Source of the DNA: Chitinophaga solisilvae
GTDB taxonomy: Bacteria; Bacteroidota; Bacteroidia; Chitinophagales; Chitinophagaceae
Assembly (NCBI RefSeq): GCF_009928525.1
Contig: NZ_JAABOK010000005.1
Location: 310,692-374,691, forward strand
Length of the DNA: 64,000 nt
Direction: 5' to 3'
Positions 55,781 through 64,000 of the stretch are shown here, in pieces. How positions within the stretch are numbered: position 1 is the stretch's first letter; every line of letters begins with the position of its first letter. Below the pieces are notes generated by a model. That model had not been told where the DNA came from, did no database searches, and saw nothing but the letters and a program-made list of their open reading frames with translations. Both the position numbers and the translations under genes were made by a program.

Positions 55781-56689
55781 TTACGCTAACTGCATTCTCA
55801 CCCTGAACACACTCGTATCCCCGCAATCGTTATCAGCCACCAGGTGCAGCAGCAGTGCATCTCCCTCATCTTTTCCCACACATACTCCTTCTATTTTCTG
55901 CTGATGAAAAATGGTATCTATATCAGACAGGTTAATGATACCATCGGTTTGTACTGTTGGTGCGGTTATTTTTTTACTGGCTTCAGTGATCCATGCCAGA
56001 TAGCTGTCGCCGATGCTGCCGTCATCTGTAGTGTTCATTGTTTCTTCGCTGGAAAGTGTGAGCAGCAGCAGGTCGCGGGCAGTTACGTAGCATAATTCCG
56101 ATACGCCGGCAAAGGACATGTTGTTGCTGGATAGCAGCAGGGTAGCGACAGACATTTCCGGTGATACCGTCTGCGGACCGAAATATCCGCGGGTCAGCAA
56201 CAGCTGGTTTACCGGGTGTGCGTGGTTGCCGCGGTTGGCAAATACCAGCTGGTCGCCGATAACGGTGGCGCCTTCGATGTTCAGGGTGTGCACCTGTTGT
56301 GCCTGCAGGTCGCGGAAGAAACTATCAGGGTAGGGAATGGACGAAAATTTATGATAGTCCGGAGTTGTACCGGCTGCAGACAATACGATGCTGATGACGC
56401 GTTTGCGGTTATCTGTGGAAGCAGAGCCGAATGCCAGCAGGTGGGTATTTTCTCCGGAAGTTATGATAACAGCGGTTTCCAGGTCTGTCTTCTCTGTTTT
56501 GGCGATCCTTTTCTCCGGGTATTCAAACAGGGAAATTTTTCCTATCTGCTGATATTGTTCGTCCAGCACGCAGATGTAGTTGGCATCATCGCCGGCAATA
56601 TACAGTCTGCCATCATGGAAGTTGATAGAAGAGCCTGACGGGAAATCAGGCAGCGTCAGGGTTTGCAGGATGTTTACGGTAACTTTCAT
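55781..56689 (-). CDS. DUF6929-family protein (beta-propeller-like)
   Basis: A 302-residue protein without a signal peptide. The N-terminal TLTLPDFPSGSSINFHDGRL and repeated segments such as GDDANYICVLDEQYQQIGKI and NIEGATVIGDQLVFANRGNH fit a beta-propeller with a GxxL-type pattern; the family is now called DUF6929. The role is unknown; some members are near phytase-like or calcium-binding proteins, but no such feature is clear here. The start is put at ATG 56689 rather than the GTG at 56695. It is divergent from the thioesterase gene. Confidence 0.72.
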   Translation of the reverse strand: MKVTVNILQTLTLPDFPSGSSINFHDGRLYIAGDDANYICVLDEQYQQIGKISLFEYPEKRIAKTEKTDLETAVIITSGENTHLLAFGSASTDNRKRVISIVLSAAGTTPDYHKFSSIPYPDSFFRDLQAQQVHTLNIEGATVIGDQLVFANRGNHAHPVNQLLLTRGYFGPQTVSPEMSVATLLLSSNNMSFAGVSELCYVTARDLLLLTLSSEETMNTTDDGSIGDSYLAWITEASKKITAPTVQTDGIINLSDIDTIFHQQKIEGVCVGKDEGDALLLHLVADNDCGDTSVFRVRMQLA

Positions 56690-56751
56690 ATACACTAAAG
56701 ATACTTAAATCAACAAATACCCTAGCTTTACATGTATAAAAGGGGAATGCA

Positions 56752-57144
56752 ATGAATTTTTATACGCGTAAATGGGTGAAACCCGAAGATCTGAATGCAC
56801 ACGGTACGTTGTTCGGCGGTAGTCTGCTGCGCTGGATTGATGAGGAAGCAGCTATCTACTCTATTATCCAGTTGGGCACCAATCGTTGTGTAACCAAATT
56901 TATGTCAGAGATAAATTTCATCAATTCTGCCCGGCAGGGAGATATTGTTGAACTGGGTATCAAGGCGGTGAATTTCGGCAGAACTTCGCTGACGCTTACC
57001 TGCCAGGTGAGAAACAAGATCACGCAGAAGACAATACTAACGATTGATAAGATGGTATTTGTGAGTGTGGATGAAAGCGGTGCGCCGGTACCACATGGCA
57101 AAACTGCCATCACGTATACGGATGAACGCCTGAGAGAAGATTAG
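56752..57144 (+). CDS. Acyl-CoA thioesterase, hotdog fold (YciA-like)
   Basis: A 130-residue hotdog-fold protein. VKPEDLNAHGTLFGGSLLRW carries the conserved N-H-G-T-L-F-G-G motif, followed by IDEEAA with the likely catalytic carboxylate. FINSARQGDIVELGIK matches the second part of the YciA/acyl-CoA hydrolase family. It hydrolyses acyl-CoA esters; chain-length preference is unknown. It ends convergent with the HxlR regulator gene, overlapping by four bases (57141-57144). Confidence 0.88.
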   Translation: MNFYTRKWVKPEDLNAHGTLFGGSLLRWIDEEAAIYSIIQLGTNRCVTKFMSEINFINSARQGDIVELGIKAVNFGRTSLTLTCQVRNKITQKTILTIDKMVFVSVDESGAPVPHGKTAITYTDERLRED

Positions 57145-57506
57145 TTGCCGGTGGTCTGCAATTCCCTGTGGGCCGCGCCCCAGCAGCAAAGCTGTTCCCA
57201 GATGGGTATCAGCTTCTCCGAGATGGGCGTGAGTGTATACCCTACGCAGGGAGGTACGCCTGCATATACGCTGCGTGTTATTAACCCGTCTTTCTCCAGT
57301 TCCTTCAGCTGCAGTGCCAGCATACGTTCTGAGATATGAGGCAATTCTTTTCTGAGAATGCTGTAACGTAACCCTCCTGCCCTTAATTTTTCGAGGATCA
57401 ATATTTTCCATCTGCCGCTGATCAGATCCAGTGCATAATGCAGGTGGCTGCCATTCAGTATTTCCCGGTTGAAACTATTGGTGGACGTATCTTTTCTTCT
57501 GGCCAT
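57141..57506 (-). CDS. HxlR-family transcriptional regulator
   Basis: A 121-residue winged-helix protein of the HxlR family. ALDLISGRWKILILEKLRAG and LRYSILRKELPHISERMLAL, then QLKELEKDGLITRSVY, are the typical motifs. The usual conserved Cys near the N-terminus is not present at the position used by redox- or electrophile-sensing members; a Cys pair occurs near the C-terminus. It is divergent from the MFS transporter gene. A 15-bp dyad (ATCCTA-CAA-TAGGAT) lies 19 bases from its start, a likely operator. Confidence 0.88.
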   Translation of the reverse strand: MARRKDTSTNSFNREILNGSHLHYALDLISGRWKILILEKLRAGGLRYSILRKELPHISERMLALQLKELEKDGLITRSVYAGVPPCVGYTLTPISEKLIPIWEQLCCWGAAHRELQTTGN

Positions 57507-57524
57507 ACTTACATTTTTGTTAGT

Positions 57525-57539
57525 ATCCTACAATAGGAT
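57525..57539. promoter_or_regulatory. Candidate HxlR operator
   Basis: ATCCTA (57525-57530), spacer CAA, TAGGAT (57534-57539): a perfect dyad between the divergent hxlR-like and MFS genes. A -7-like box TACTTTTG for the MFS gene is at 57570-57577, so binding would lie upstream of that promoter. Confidence 0.55.
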
Positions 57540-57600
57540 GTCATCGCAGCAGCAAATATACTTAGTCTCTACTTTTGCATCAGTACAATTGACAAGTATT

Positions 57601-58764
57601 ATGAAAAGACTGGCGTATATCGGGTGTCTGGGCCTGATCGGCATTATTACAACAGAGTTTGGCATCATTGGTATTTTGCCGCAGGTAGCGGCGCATTATA
57701 AGATCAGTATTGATATGGCAGGCATGCTGCTCAGCGCCTTTGCGCTGGTGATTGCATTTACAGGGCCGCTGCTGACATTGCTGGCATCAGGATTTGAGCG
57801 GCGCCGGGTGATGGCGCTGAGTATGTTTCTGTTTTTTGTGAGCTGTATCTTTTCCGCGATGGCGCCTCCGTTCTGGCTGCTGGTAATACTGAGGATACTG
57901 CCTGCCTTCCTGCAGCCGGTATATATTTCATCGGCGATTGCTGCTGCGGTCAAGGCTGCGGATAAGAAGGATGAGCATAAGATGATGGCGATTATCCTGG
58001 GAGGTATCAGCATTGCCACGGTAACCACAGTGCCGTTGTCTACCTGGCTGGCATCGGTGCTTAGCTGGCAGAGCGCTTTTGTGATGCAGGCAGCAGTAAG
58101 TTTACTGGCGCTGGTGAGCATCTGGTGGTTGCCGGAGATGCCGGCAGGAGAGAAGAAATCGTATGGTGCGCAGCTGGGCATACTTACGCGTCCGGATTTT
58201 TTAATGACGGCGTTGATTGCTTTCCTGATGATATCTGCGTGGTTCAGTTCCTACAGTTATTTCGCGGATTATCTGGGAAAGGTGAAGCATATGAACGAAG
58301 CGACGGTGAGTAAAATGATGCTGCTATTCGGTATCACAGGCGTTGTGGGTAACTGGGTAGCGGGTAAGATACTGGGCCGGAGCCTGGCTGTTACTACAGC
58401 GATATTCCTGGTGGGCACCCTGTTGATACCGGTGTTGCTGAACTATTCCGGCGGAGATACTATCCTTACGGTAACGGTGATTGCCTTGTGGGGGTTCCTG
58501 TATGCGCCCTGTTTCCTGACGGCTACCGCTACCATGATTTCAGGGGCGCCGGATGCACTGGCATTTGCCAACAGCCTGGCTATCTCTTTCGGTAACCTGG
58601 GTGTATCTGTGGGCACTGCCGTGAGCGGTATGGTGATTGCTTCCCAGAGTGTGGCTGTAGCGCCATGGGTAGGCATGTTATTCGGGGCAGCGGCATTGCT
58701 GGCTATCCTGCTGCGGAGCGTGCTGCAGGCGCGGTGGGCAAAAGCAGCCTGCGTGGCACAATGA
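57601..58764 (+). CDS. MFS transporter, drug:H+ antiporter type
   Basis: A 387-residue, 12-helix transporter beginning MKRLAYIGCLGLIGIITTEF, with the first helix motif TEFGIIGILPQVA typical of the DHA1 / arabinose-efflux-like branch. GFERRRVMALSM is the cytoplasmic loop motif A variant between helices 2 and 3. A longer ORF exists upstream, but ATG 57601 fits the family. Divergent from the HxlR-family regulator, it probably exports a toxic compound sensed by that protein; no substrate is evident. Confidence 0.87.
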   Translation: MKRLAYIGCLGLIGIITTEFGIIGILPQVAAHYKISIDMAGMLLSAFALVIAFTGPLLTLLASGFERRRVMALSMFLFFVSCIFSAMAPPFWLLVILRILPAFLQPVYISSAIAAAVKAADKKDEHKMMAIILGGISIATVTTVPLSTWLASVLSWQSAFVMQAAVSLLALVSIWWLPEMPAGEKKSYGAQLGILTRPDFLMTALIAFLMISAWFSSYSYFADYLGKVKHMNEATVSKMMLLFGITGVVGNWVAGKILGRSLAVTTAIFLVGTLLIPVLLNYSGGDTILTVTVIALWGFLYAPCFLTATATMISGAPDALAFANSLAISFGNLGVSVGTAVSGMVIASQSVAVAPWVGMLFGAAALLAILLRSVLQARWAKAACVAQ

Positions 58765-58780
58765 TTGTGACCGGAGGAGT

Positions 58781-59266
58781 ATGAAAAAAGCTATTCTTCC
58801 AACATTATTACGGGTACTTGGTCTGGGAGTGGTTTCAGGTATGCGTAGCGCTATGGGACCGGCTTTTGCCAGTCAGTATGTTAACCGCCATCCTTTCCCG
58901 TCATTGAAGCGAAGCCCGCTGATGTTTATGCAGCAGGAAAAGGTGATGCGCGGACTGCAGACGGTAGCTGCCGGTGAACTGGTGGTAGACAAGGTGCCAG
59001 GTATAGGCGACCGTATAGCCCCATCTGGGCTTGCGGGCAGGGCTATCGCAGGCGGACTGGCCGGGGCTACGGTATACGAAGCCAAAGGCGGGCAGGCATG
59101 GAAAGGTGCGTTGATAGGCGCTGCGGCAGCCGTTGCGGCCACCTATGCTTTTTTCTATCTGCGGAAATATGCACGGAATAAACTGGATGTAAAGGATAGT
59201 TTTGTTGGTGGCGTAGAAGATGCTATTGCCGTAGGAATTGCTGCCGGCGCTACTTCCGGGCGATGA
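58781..59266 (+). CDS. DUF4126 domain-containing membrane protein
   Basis: A 161-residue protein with Gly/Ala-rich hydrophobic segments. LRVLGLGVVSGMRSAMGPAF and GELVVDKVPGIGDRIAPSGL then AGRAIAGGLAGATVYEAKGG match DUF4126; the D-x-P-G motif is characteristic. The length is a little shorter than usual for the family. Function is unknown. It begins 16 bases after the MFS gene on the same strand and is probably co-transcribed with it. Confidence 0.72.
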   Translation: MKKAILPTLLRVLGLGVVSGMRSAMGPAFASQYVNRHPFPSLKRSPLMFMQQEKVMRGLQTVAAGELVVDKVPGIGDRIAPSGLAGRAIAGGLAGATVYEAKGGQAWKGALIGAAAAVAATYAFFYLRKYARNKLDVKDSFVGGVEDAIAVGIAAGATSGR

Positions 59267-59322
59267 TGAAAACGGATTTGTTTGTTTTGAAAAAAGGGCT
59301 ACATTTGCATCCCACTTAACGG

Positions 59323-59393
59323 TGCCTAATAGTATAAGGGTAGTACATCAGATTTTGGTTCTGACTGTCTTGGTTCGAATCCAGGTTGGGCAA
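59323..59393 (+). tRNA. tRNA-Gln (anticodon TTG), second copy
   Basis: It differs from the copy at 55540 at two positions: C to T in the acceptor 5' strand (making a T-G pair, TGCCTAA/TTGGGCA) and G to C in the variable region. The anticodon loop TTTTGGT and T-arm are unchanged, so it should be functional. Its promoter is TTTG 59277-59280, 19-bp spacer, TACATTTG 59300-59307. A terminator follows. Confidence 0.9.
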
Positions 59394-59420
59394 CAAACGG
59401 CAGATGCTGATAGGATACAG

Positions 59421-59455
59421 GCCGCTACAGATAACACTGTAGCGGCTTTTTTTAT
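59421..59455 (+). terminator. Terminator after tRNA-Gln (second copy)
   Basis: GCCGCTACAG (59421-59430) pairs perfectly with CTGTAGCGGC (59437-59446), followed by seven T. Confidence 0.88.
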
Positions 59456-59922
59456 TTCTATTTGTTTATGCGCCGATAATTCTTCACCTTGCAGCATATA
59501 ACCAACTTAAAGATACCTGGCTGATGTTTTGCCAAACACGAAGGCCAATGAATATTGATAGCGATAGCAACATCTTCCCAAGTAGTATTATCAGACCTGC
59601 TCCTCTTTAAAAGTTAAACGCCATGAAGTGAGTTGTTATGCCCAGCTTGCCGTGCGCCTGTTTTCACTGCGATAGTAATGCATTAATATGACCTGCCGTT
59701 ACTGAATAATTTTCAGTGCGGTTAAATATTGTTCCTGGTTACTTTCCTGTGATTACTCCTGATATGGCAGCCCTGCCGGGCGGGAATGCGTATTGTTCTT
59801 CAGATAAAATTTTCTTCGAAAAGTATATGCTGGGAGATCCTGAATACCCTGGTCATAGATTGTATATGAATGTTATGCCACTAACTCAATTATTGCTTTT
59901 TTAATCTTTAAACGTTTAACTT
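59456..59922. other. Intergenic region upstream of the terpene synthase
   Basis: About 470 bases between the tRNA-Gln terminator and the terpene synthase. A 62-codon GTG-initiated ORF (59716-59904) lies here but has no family resemblance and no clear ribosome binding site, so it is not called. The region near 59700-59920 probably contains the terpene synthase promoter and leader; no consensus TTTG/TAnnTTTG pair of good spacing was identified. Confidence 0.5.
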
Positions 59923-60903
59923 ATGGAACAAACATTTGATGTTACTGCCTTGCAGTACCCTTTCCCTTTTGCTACCAACCCCTATGCAGCTGCGACAGAA
60001 AGTAAAATCGGCGGATGGATAGAGGCGTATTATGGTTTTTTACCGGAGAAGGTAAAGAAAAAGTATATGCATACAGGTGTGGGACTGGCGGCAGGATGTA
60101 TGTTTCCCCGCGCCAATGCTGAACAATTAACGGCTATATGCCGTTTTTTTTTGTGGGCATTCATCGTTGACGACAGCTTTGAATATGCTATGGTAGAAGA
60201 AATCCGGCAGATACGCGGGAATGCTTTACCAATTATGAGGGGGCATCAGGCAAAATCTGCAGCAGCGCTGTATCAGCAATTACCATTGCTTAGAAGAGAA
60301 CTGTTATCTTTTTCTTCTGAAGCCTGGATAAATCGTTTTTGTAATAGCCTTGATAGCTATTTTGATGGTGTCGAGATGGAGATTCCATATCGTGTGAATA
60401 TGAAGTATCCTGACTTTGAAACATTTTATGCTATCAGAGAAAGAGCTGTAAATGTTGAACCGCTGGTAAATCTGGCAGAAGCAATAACAGGGACAATTAT
60501 TCCCGGGGCAATCCTTGCACATCCAACATTACAGCAGCTTTCGCAGCTAACCTGCCGGATTTTATCCTGGTGTAATGATTTGTTTAGTGCTCATCTTGAA
60601 AAGGGAAATGATGTACTTAACCTGGTATTAATGATAGAACATGTGCAAAATTGCACGTTGGATGAAGCATACAGAAAGGCATTAAGTATTCATGATGGTG
60701 ATGTAGCCTCTTTTTGTGCTCTCAGGACCAATCTGCCAGACTGTGGGCTATATCAGGAGGCAGTTGTGGATTATGTTGAAAACCTCGCTTTGATGATACA
60801 TGGCTATCTGCACTGGACCCTTATCTATACACAGCGGTATAGATCTAATGGGCATCCATCCCGTGAATTAAAGGAGGATCATATGAAAACAGCGCAGTTA
60901 TAA
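59923..60903 (+). CDS. Class I terpene synthase
   Basis: A 326-residue bacterial class I terpene cyclase. All expected metal and diphosphate contacts are present: the aspartate-rich motif DDSFE (residues 83-87), the NSE triad N218-D219-x-x-S222-x-x-x-E226 in WCNDLFSAHLEKG, the diphosphate sensor Arg172 exactly 46 residues before the NSE motif, and the RY pair Arg305-Tyr306. The length fits mono-domain sesqui- or diterpene synthases. The product cannot be read from sequence. No prenyl transferase, P450 or other tailoring gene is next to it. Its neighbour, convergent and one base away, is a hybrid histidine kinase. Confidence 0.92.
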   Translation: MEQTFDVTALQYPFPFATNPYAAATESKIGGWIEAYYGFLPEKVKKKYMHTGVGLAAGCMFPRANAEQLTAICRFFLWAFIVDDSFEYAMVEEIRQIRGNALPIMRGHQAKSAAALYQQLPLLRRELLSFSSEAWINRFCNSLDSYFDGVEMEIPYRVNMKYPDFETFYAIRERAVNVEPLVNLAEAITGTIIPGAILAHPTLQQLSQLTCRILSWCNDLFSAHLEKGNDVLNLVLMIEHVQNCTLDEAYRKALSIHDGDVASFCALRTNLPDCGLYQEAVVDYVENLALMIHGYLHWTLIYTQRYRSNGHPSRELKEDHMKTAQL

Positions 60904-60904
60904 A

Positions 60905-62707
60905 TTATAGTATAACCCGACTGAGGGCACGATGCAATGCCTGAAATTCAACAGGCTTGGCAACAAAATCAGTAGCTCCTGCTTTTAGCATTTCATCACG
61001 GGACTCAGCAAAACTGTCCGCTGATGTTATGATAACAGGAATATCTCTGAGATGAACATCCTGACGGATGTTTTTCAATGTTTCTCTGCCATCCATTACA
61101 GGCATTTGTGTATCCAAAAGTATAAAGTCCGGTCTTTCACTCCTGGCTTTGATTAACCCCTCTTCTCCATTAACAGCTTCAAATAACTGGCACCCGGCTG
61201 CTTTAAAATATTTGTTTAAAACCATTCTCGACATGCTGTCATCTTCGATTACCAATACCTTTTTGTCTTTCAGACTTTTCAGCAATTGGGGTGGCTGCTT
61301 GGTTTTTTCAAGTGATACATTACTGAACATGTTAGAGAAGCGAACAGTAAAAGTACTGCCTTTCCCCATCTGGCTATCCACTTCGAGGGAGCCATTTAAC
61401 AAAATGGTCAACTGACGGGAAATGTATAGACCTAAACCCGTTCCTTCTATAAAACCATTACCACCGGAGACAAACGGATCAAAAATCACCTGCTGCTGTT
61501 CCGTACTTATTCCTTTTCCCTCATCATTAATACTGATTACAAGATCTTTTTCCTTTCTCCATACATTAATCGTAACATTACCTCCTTTAGGAGAAAATTT
61601 AATAGCGTTGGAAAGAAGATTAGTAATAATCTGTGTGATTTTTATCTTGTCTGTATTGATTTTCTCCGGAAGGTTATGTTCATCAAAGTTCAATACCAGC
61701 GTTACTTTTTGCGATTGTGCCAGATAATGATGCATCTGTATGAGTTCATGAAGCCAGTTACTCAAAGAAAAGGGTATCAGATGAATGTTTTCTTTTTGTC
61801 CTGATTCAATGCGGCTTAATTCAAGCACATTATTCACAATGTTCTTAGCAAAAATCCCGGAGGAATTCAGATCGTTCACTAACTCTGCAATCTCATGTAA
61901 TTCAGGATTTTTTTCTGAAAGCGCGGCAATCTTGGTTTCCAGTAATTGTGCTATTCCCAGTATAGCATTTAAGGGCGTTCTGATTTCATGATTGGTTTCA
62001 CGGAGATAAACTCTTTTTGACTGATTCGCTTGTTTTAGTTTTATCACAAGATCTTCCAGTGATTCAGAATAGCTTTTCAGTTTATCGTACCATAATTTTC
62101 TGTCTTTTACGTAATAAACAATAACAATCGCATTAAAAGAAAGAAAACAAGCCAGTGCTACCCAACGTAGGAAGAACTGATTAGCTGCAGATAAATCATA
62201 GGGAGTAAATAACTTATTATAGAAATTCAGTTCCATGAAAAACAGCGATACAATGGTAACACTGATCCCCATTATTCTCTCGCCGGGTGTTGTATAAACC
62301 AGTAAGGTTAAGCAGAAGAGAAATACACACATTAAAGCCAGATTAATATTCTGGCCAAGAATCGTATCAAAATAGATAGCCGTAATACAAAAGATTACCA
62401 ATACACCAATTCTCGCTGTTTTATAGAAATGTTTGTGGTTGAAATACACCAATAATAAAAAACTGATACCCTCCAGGTTGGCAGGGATCAGAATACCAAG
62501 AAAATGAGTCAGGCTATATAATAATGTTCCTATACCAATTGCCAGGCAGCCGGTAAATAAACTTAGTGTATTGATTATTCTGACATTCTTTTTTTCTTCA
62601 TCGGGTAAATTTTCAGCGCCTGCATTTATCAGTTTATTTACAGTTTTTTTCAGCACCTGGAACATATCAGTTGTAGGTTTTCGGATCAATATCGCAGCCG
62701 TAGCCAT
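60905..62707 (-). CDS. Hybrid sensor histidine kinase / response regulator
   Basis: A 600-residue protein. About five to six hydrophobic helices span residues 45-200, forming a membrane sensor module without a large extracytoplasmic domain. A short coiled coil leads to HisKA with His240 (RETNHEIRTPLNAILG). The HATPase has NLLSNAIKFSPKGG (N box), DEGKGIS and EGTGLGLYIS (G boxes). The C-terminal receiver domain (VLVIEDDSMSRMVL) has phospho-acceptor Asp532 (FILLDTQMPVMDG) and Lys in AKPVE. There is no DNA-binding output, so the phosphate must pass to another protein. It may use M1 at 62707 or MFQVLKK at 62665. It ends one base from the terpene synthase stop. Confidence 0.92.
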   Translation of the reverse strand: MATAAILIRKPTTDMFQVLKKTVNKLINAGAENLPDEEKKNVRIINTLSLFTGCLAIGIGTLLYSLTHFLGILIPANLEGISFLLLVYFNHKHFYKTARIGVLVIFCITAIYFDTILGQNINLALMCVFLFCLTLLVYTTPGERIMGISVTIVSLFFMELNFYNKLFTPYDLSAANQFFLRWVALACFLSFNAIVIVYYVKDRKLWYDKLKSYSESLEDLVIKLKQANQSKRVYLRETNHEIRTPLNAILGIAQLLETKIAALSEKNPELHEIAELVNDLNSSGIFAKNIVNNVLELSRIESGQKENIHLIPFSLSNWLHELIQMHHYLAQSQKVTLVLNFDEHNLPEKINTDKIKITQIITNLLSNAIKFSPKGGNVTINVWRKEKDLVISINDEGKGISTEQQQVIFDPFVSGGNGFIEGTGLGLYISRQLTILLNGSLEVDSQMGKGSTFTVRFSNMFSNVSLEKTKQPPQLLKSLKDKKVLVIEDDSMSRMVLNKYFKAAGCQLFEAVNGEEGLIKARSERPDFILLDTQMPVMDGRETLKNIRQDVHLRDIPVIITSADSFAESRDEMLKAGATDFVAKPVEFQALHRALSRVIL

Positions 62708-62817
62708 TATGATGAGGGTTGCGTTGGTTTCTCTTTTCGCTAATTTATTTAATTTACAGGTAATTTGTGTGTTACTTTAGTTAAATGTAACGGTTTTACA
62801 GTTAATTAACCCTTCCC

Positions 62818-64000
62818 ATGTCTGATATTATTACATATCATTATAATATCCCTTCTGTACTTCAGGCCGGCGGATCTTCCGGCAGCCTGCGGCTATCCGG
62901 ATTCAACGAAACAGCCGGTACGGAGATGCCTGTGTTCTTCGATGGAAAACTGCAGCAGCCCTATGTTACAGCCCGATGCCTGATCGCCCTGTCCAATGTA
63001 GTGAAAGCCGGTTTTTCCCTGTCAACAGCCATGGCGGCTATGGTTAAGGATCCTATCATCACTGCGGGAAATAATAAACTGCGCTTCGAAGGATTCTCTC
63101 TGTGCGCAGGCGTTTACGCGCGCGTGGATCTGCTGCCGGGATCTCATGCCGGCGATTTCCCTGCCAGCGGTACCGTTAATGTGGATTTCAATCAGCCTAT
63201 GATCAATGCGCTTGGCGCAGTAGGCAGAAATACGAAACTGCAGCTGCAGGTGGGTAACCGTCATGTCAGTATGCAAAGCAGCGCTTCCGGAAAAGTGACG
63301 GAGAAAAAAGTACCGCTGCCGGTGAAATGGCTGAAAGGATTAACATCTGTACAGCTGCTGATGGCGGGAACAGAGCAGGCGCTCCTGTTTAATAAGATGC
63401 AGTTGCTGCAGCTGTTTCATGGTATTCCATCCGGGCAGGTGAAAACAGATTATTATCTTTTTATGCGTGGCGGCAGGCCGCAGCTCACGCCGGTGAAAAT
63501 GCCCGGCGCTGTTTGTATCGGTGGTATTCACCGGCTTAAACTGCTGGAACCTTTACTGCCACTGGCTGATGAACTAAGGGTATATGCGCGGGAAGATATG
63601 CAGTGTACGGTGTGGCAGCTGCATTTTGGCCCGGTGCGTTTTAGTCTTGCCCTCTCACGTGAGGCATGGCGTGGCTTTTCTGGTGAAGGTGCAGCACTGG
63701 AATCGCTGATTGCCGACATCCCTGATTCATGGATTACCCGTTTTGATCAGCGCAGCTATGAGAACCAGGAGTTCAATATTACGCTGCGTGCGGTAAAAGA
63801 ACAGATTTCTTTTCAGCAGATCGATAACCTTACGGCCCGCCTCGCAGCTATGGGACTGCTGGGATATGATACGGCCGATAACACCTGGTTCTACCGCCGT
63901 CTGCCTTTCCGCCTGAGCCGCTTACTGAGCCTGAATCCCCGCATGAAAGGCGCGGAGCAGCTGCTCACCACCGGCGGCGTTACTATCATCGCTAAAGATA
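62818..64000 (+). CDS. SWIM zinc-finger family protein, N-terminal part (runs off the window)
   Basis: An open frame of 394 codons from ATG 62818 to the window end with no stop. It begins MSDIITYHYNIPSVLQAGGS. Near the end of the visible part, WFYRRLPFRLSRLLSLNPRM followed by KGAEQLL recalls the segment that precedes the CxC...CxH zinc finger in SWIM proteins, so the SWIM motif should lie beyond base 64000. No signal peptide. Such genes often neighbour MoxR/VWA genes in Bacteroidota, which could be outside the window. It is divergent from the hybrid kinase gene, with a 110-base promoter region in between. Confidence 0.72.
   Translation, partial: MSDIITYHYNIPSVLQAGGSSGSLRLSGFNETAGTEMPVFFDGKLQQPYVTARCLIALSNVVKAGFSLSTAMAAMVKDPIITAGNNKLRFEGFSLCAGVYARVDLLPGSHAGDFPASGTVNVDFNQPMINALGAVGRNTKLQLQVGNRHVSMQSSASGKVTEKKVPLPVKWLKGLTSVQLLMAGTEQALLFNKMQLLQLFHGIPSGQVKTDYYLFMRGGRPQLTPVKMPGAVCIGGIHRLKLLEPLLPLADELRVYAREDMQCTVWQLHFGPVRFSLALSREAWRGFSGEGAALESLIADIPDSWITRFDQRSYENQEFNITLRAVKEQISFQQIDNLTARLAAMGLLGYDTADNTWFYRRLPFRLSRLLSLNPRMKGAEQLLTTGGVTIIAKD

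Noticed and set aside
55611..59322. Block between the tRNA-Gln copies as an integrated mobile island
   Set aside because: No integrase, relaxase, phage or transposase gene is inside, and the genes look like ordinary chromosomal ones. Kept only as a question in the findings.
59716..59904. 62-codon GTG ORF upstream of the terpene synthase
   Set aside because: No recognisable motif, no clear ribosome binding site; probably part of the leader.

Overview
The window is chromosomal DNA of a Bacteroidota bacterium, most probably Chitinophagaceae (Chitinophaga-like). The grounds are a SusC/SusD pair, a Bacteroidota-size rpoB/rpoC, several promoters of the form TTTG-N18-21-TAnnTTTG, weak ribosome binding sites, and families typical of the phylum (DUF4254, DUF6929, DUF3467, DUF5684, SpoIIM/DUF4129/DUF4350/MoxR/DUF58). 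No phage, plasmid, insertion sequence or CRISPR array was seen.

Layout. 1-1.2 kb: start of glycerol kinase, a transaldolase-family aldolase and the SRP RNA (ffs), all on the minus strand. 1.4-8.6 kb: small membrane proteins (DUF5684, RDD) and a MoxR-type membrane operon. 8.6-11.6 kb: minus-strand riboflavin synthase, cobalamin adenosyltransferase, an ABC ATPase and gatC. 11.8-16.6 kb: trpS, a deoxynucleoside kinase and two outer-membrane proteins. 17.1-21.7 kb: an orphan SusC/SusD pair. 21.8-24.6 kb: DUF3467, a malate/lactate dehydrogenase-family enzyme and aspartate kinase. 24.8-32.3 kb: a RES-Xre toxin-antitoxin pair, then an SOS-type module made of a DnaE2-like polymerase, a DinB polymerase and an XRE-S24 (LexA-like) repressor, with matching operators at both promoters. 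32.5-50 kb: the translation and transcription core: rpsU, xerC, hpf, five tRNA or tRNA-like loci, tuf, tRNA-Trp, secE, nusG, an intruding transglutaminase-like gene, rplKAJL and rpoBC. 50-64 kb: lipoproteins, an amino-acid permease, DUF4254 with a GT9 glycosyltransferase, two near-identical tRNA-Gln genes flanking five genes, a class I terpene synthase, a hybrid histidine kinase, and the start of a SWIM zinc-finger protein that runs off the end.

Two non-gene signals stand out. First, five large intergenic palindromes (arms of 54-67 nt, at most one mismatch each) lie at gene ends. Each has 3-4 outer copies of the heptamer AATTRCG and an inner stem that carries CGAAGA but otherwise varies from locus to locus. 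Second, a 17-bp dyad TRCTAA-N5-TTAGYA occurs as a tandem pair both at the dinB-dnaE promoter and at the promoter of the LexA-like gene. It directly predicts an autoregulated DNA-damage regulon.
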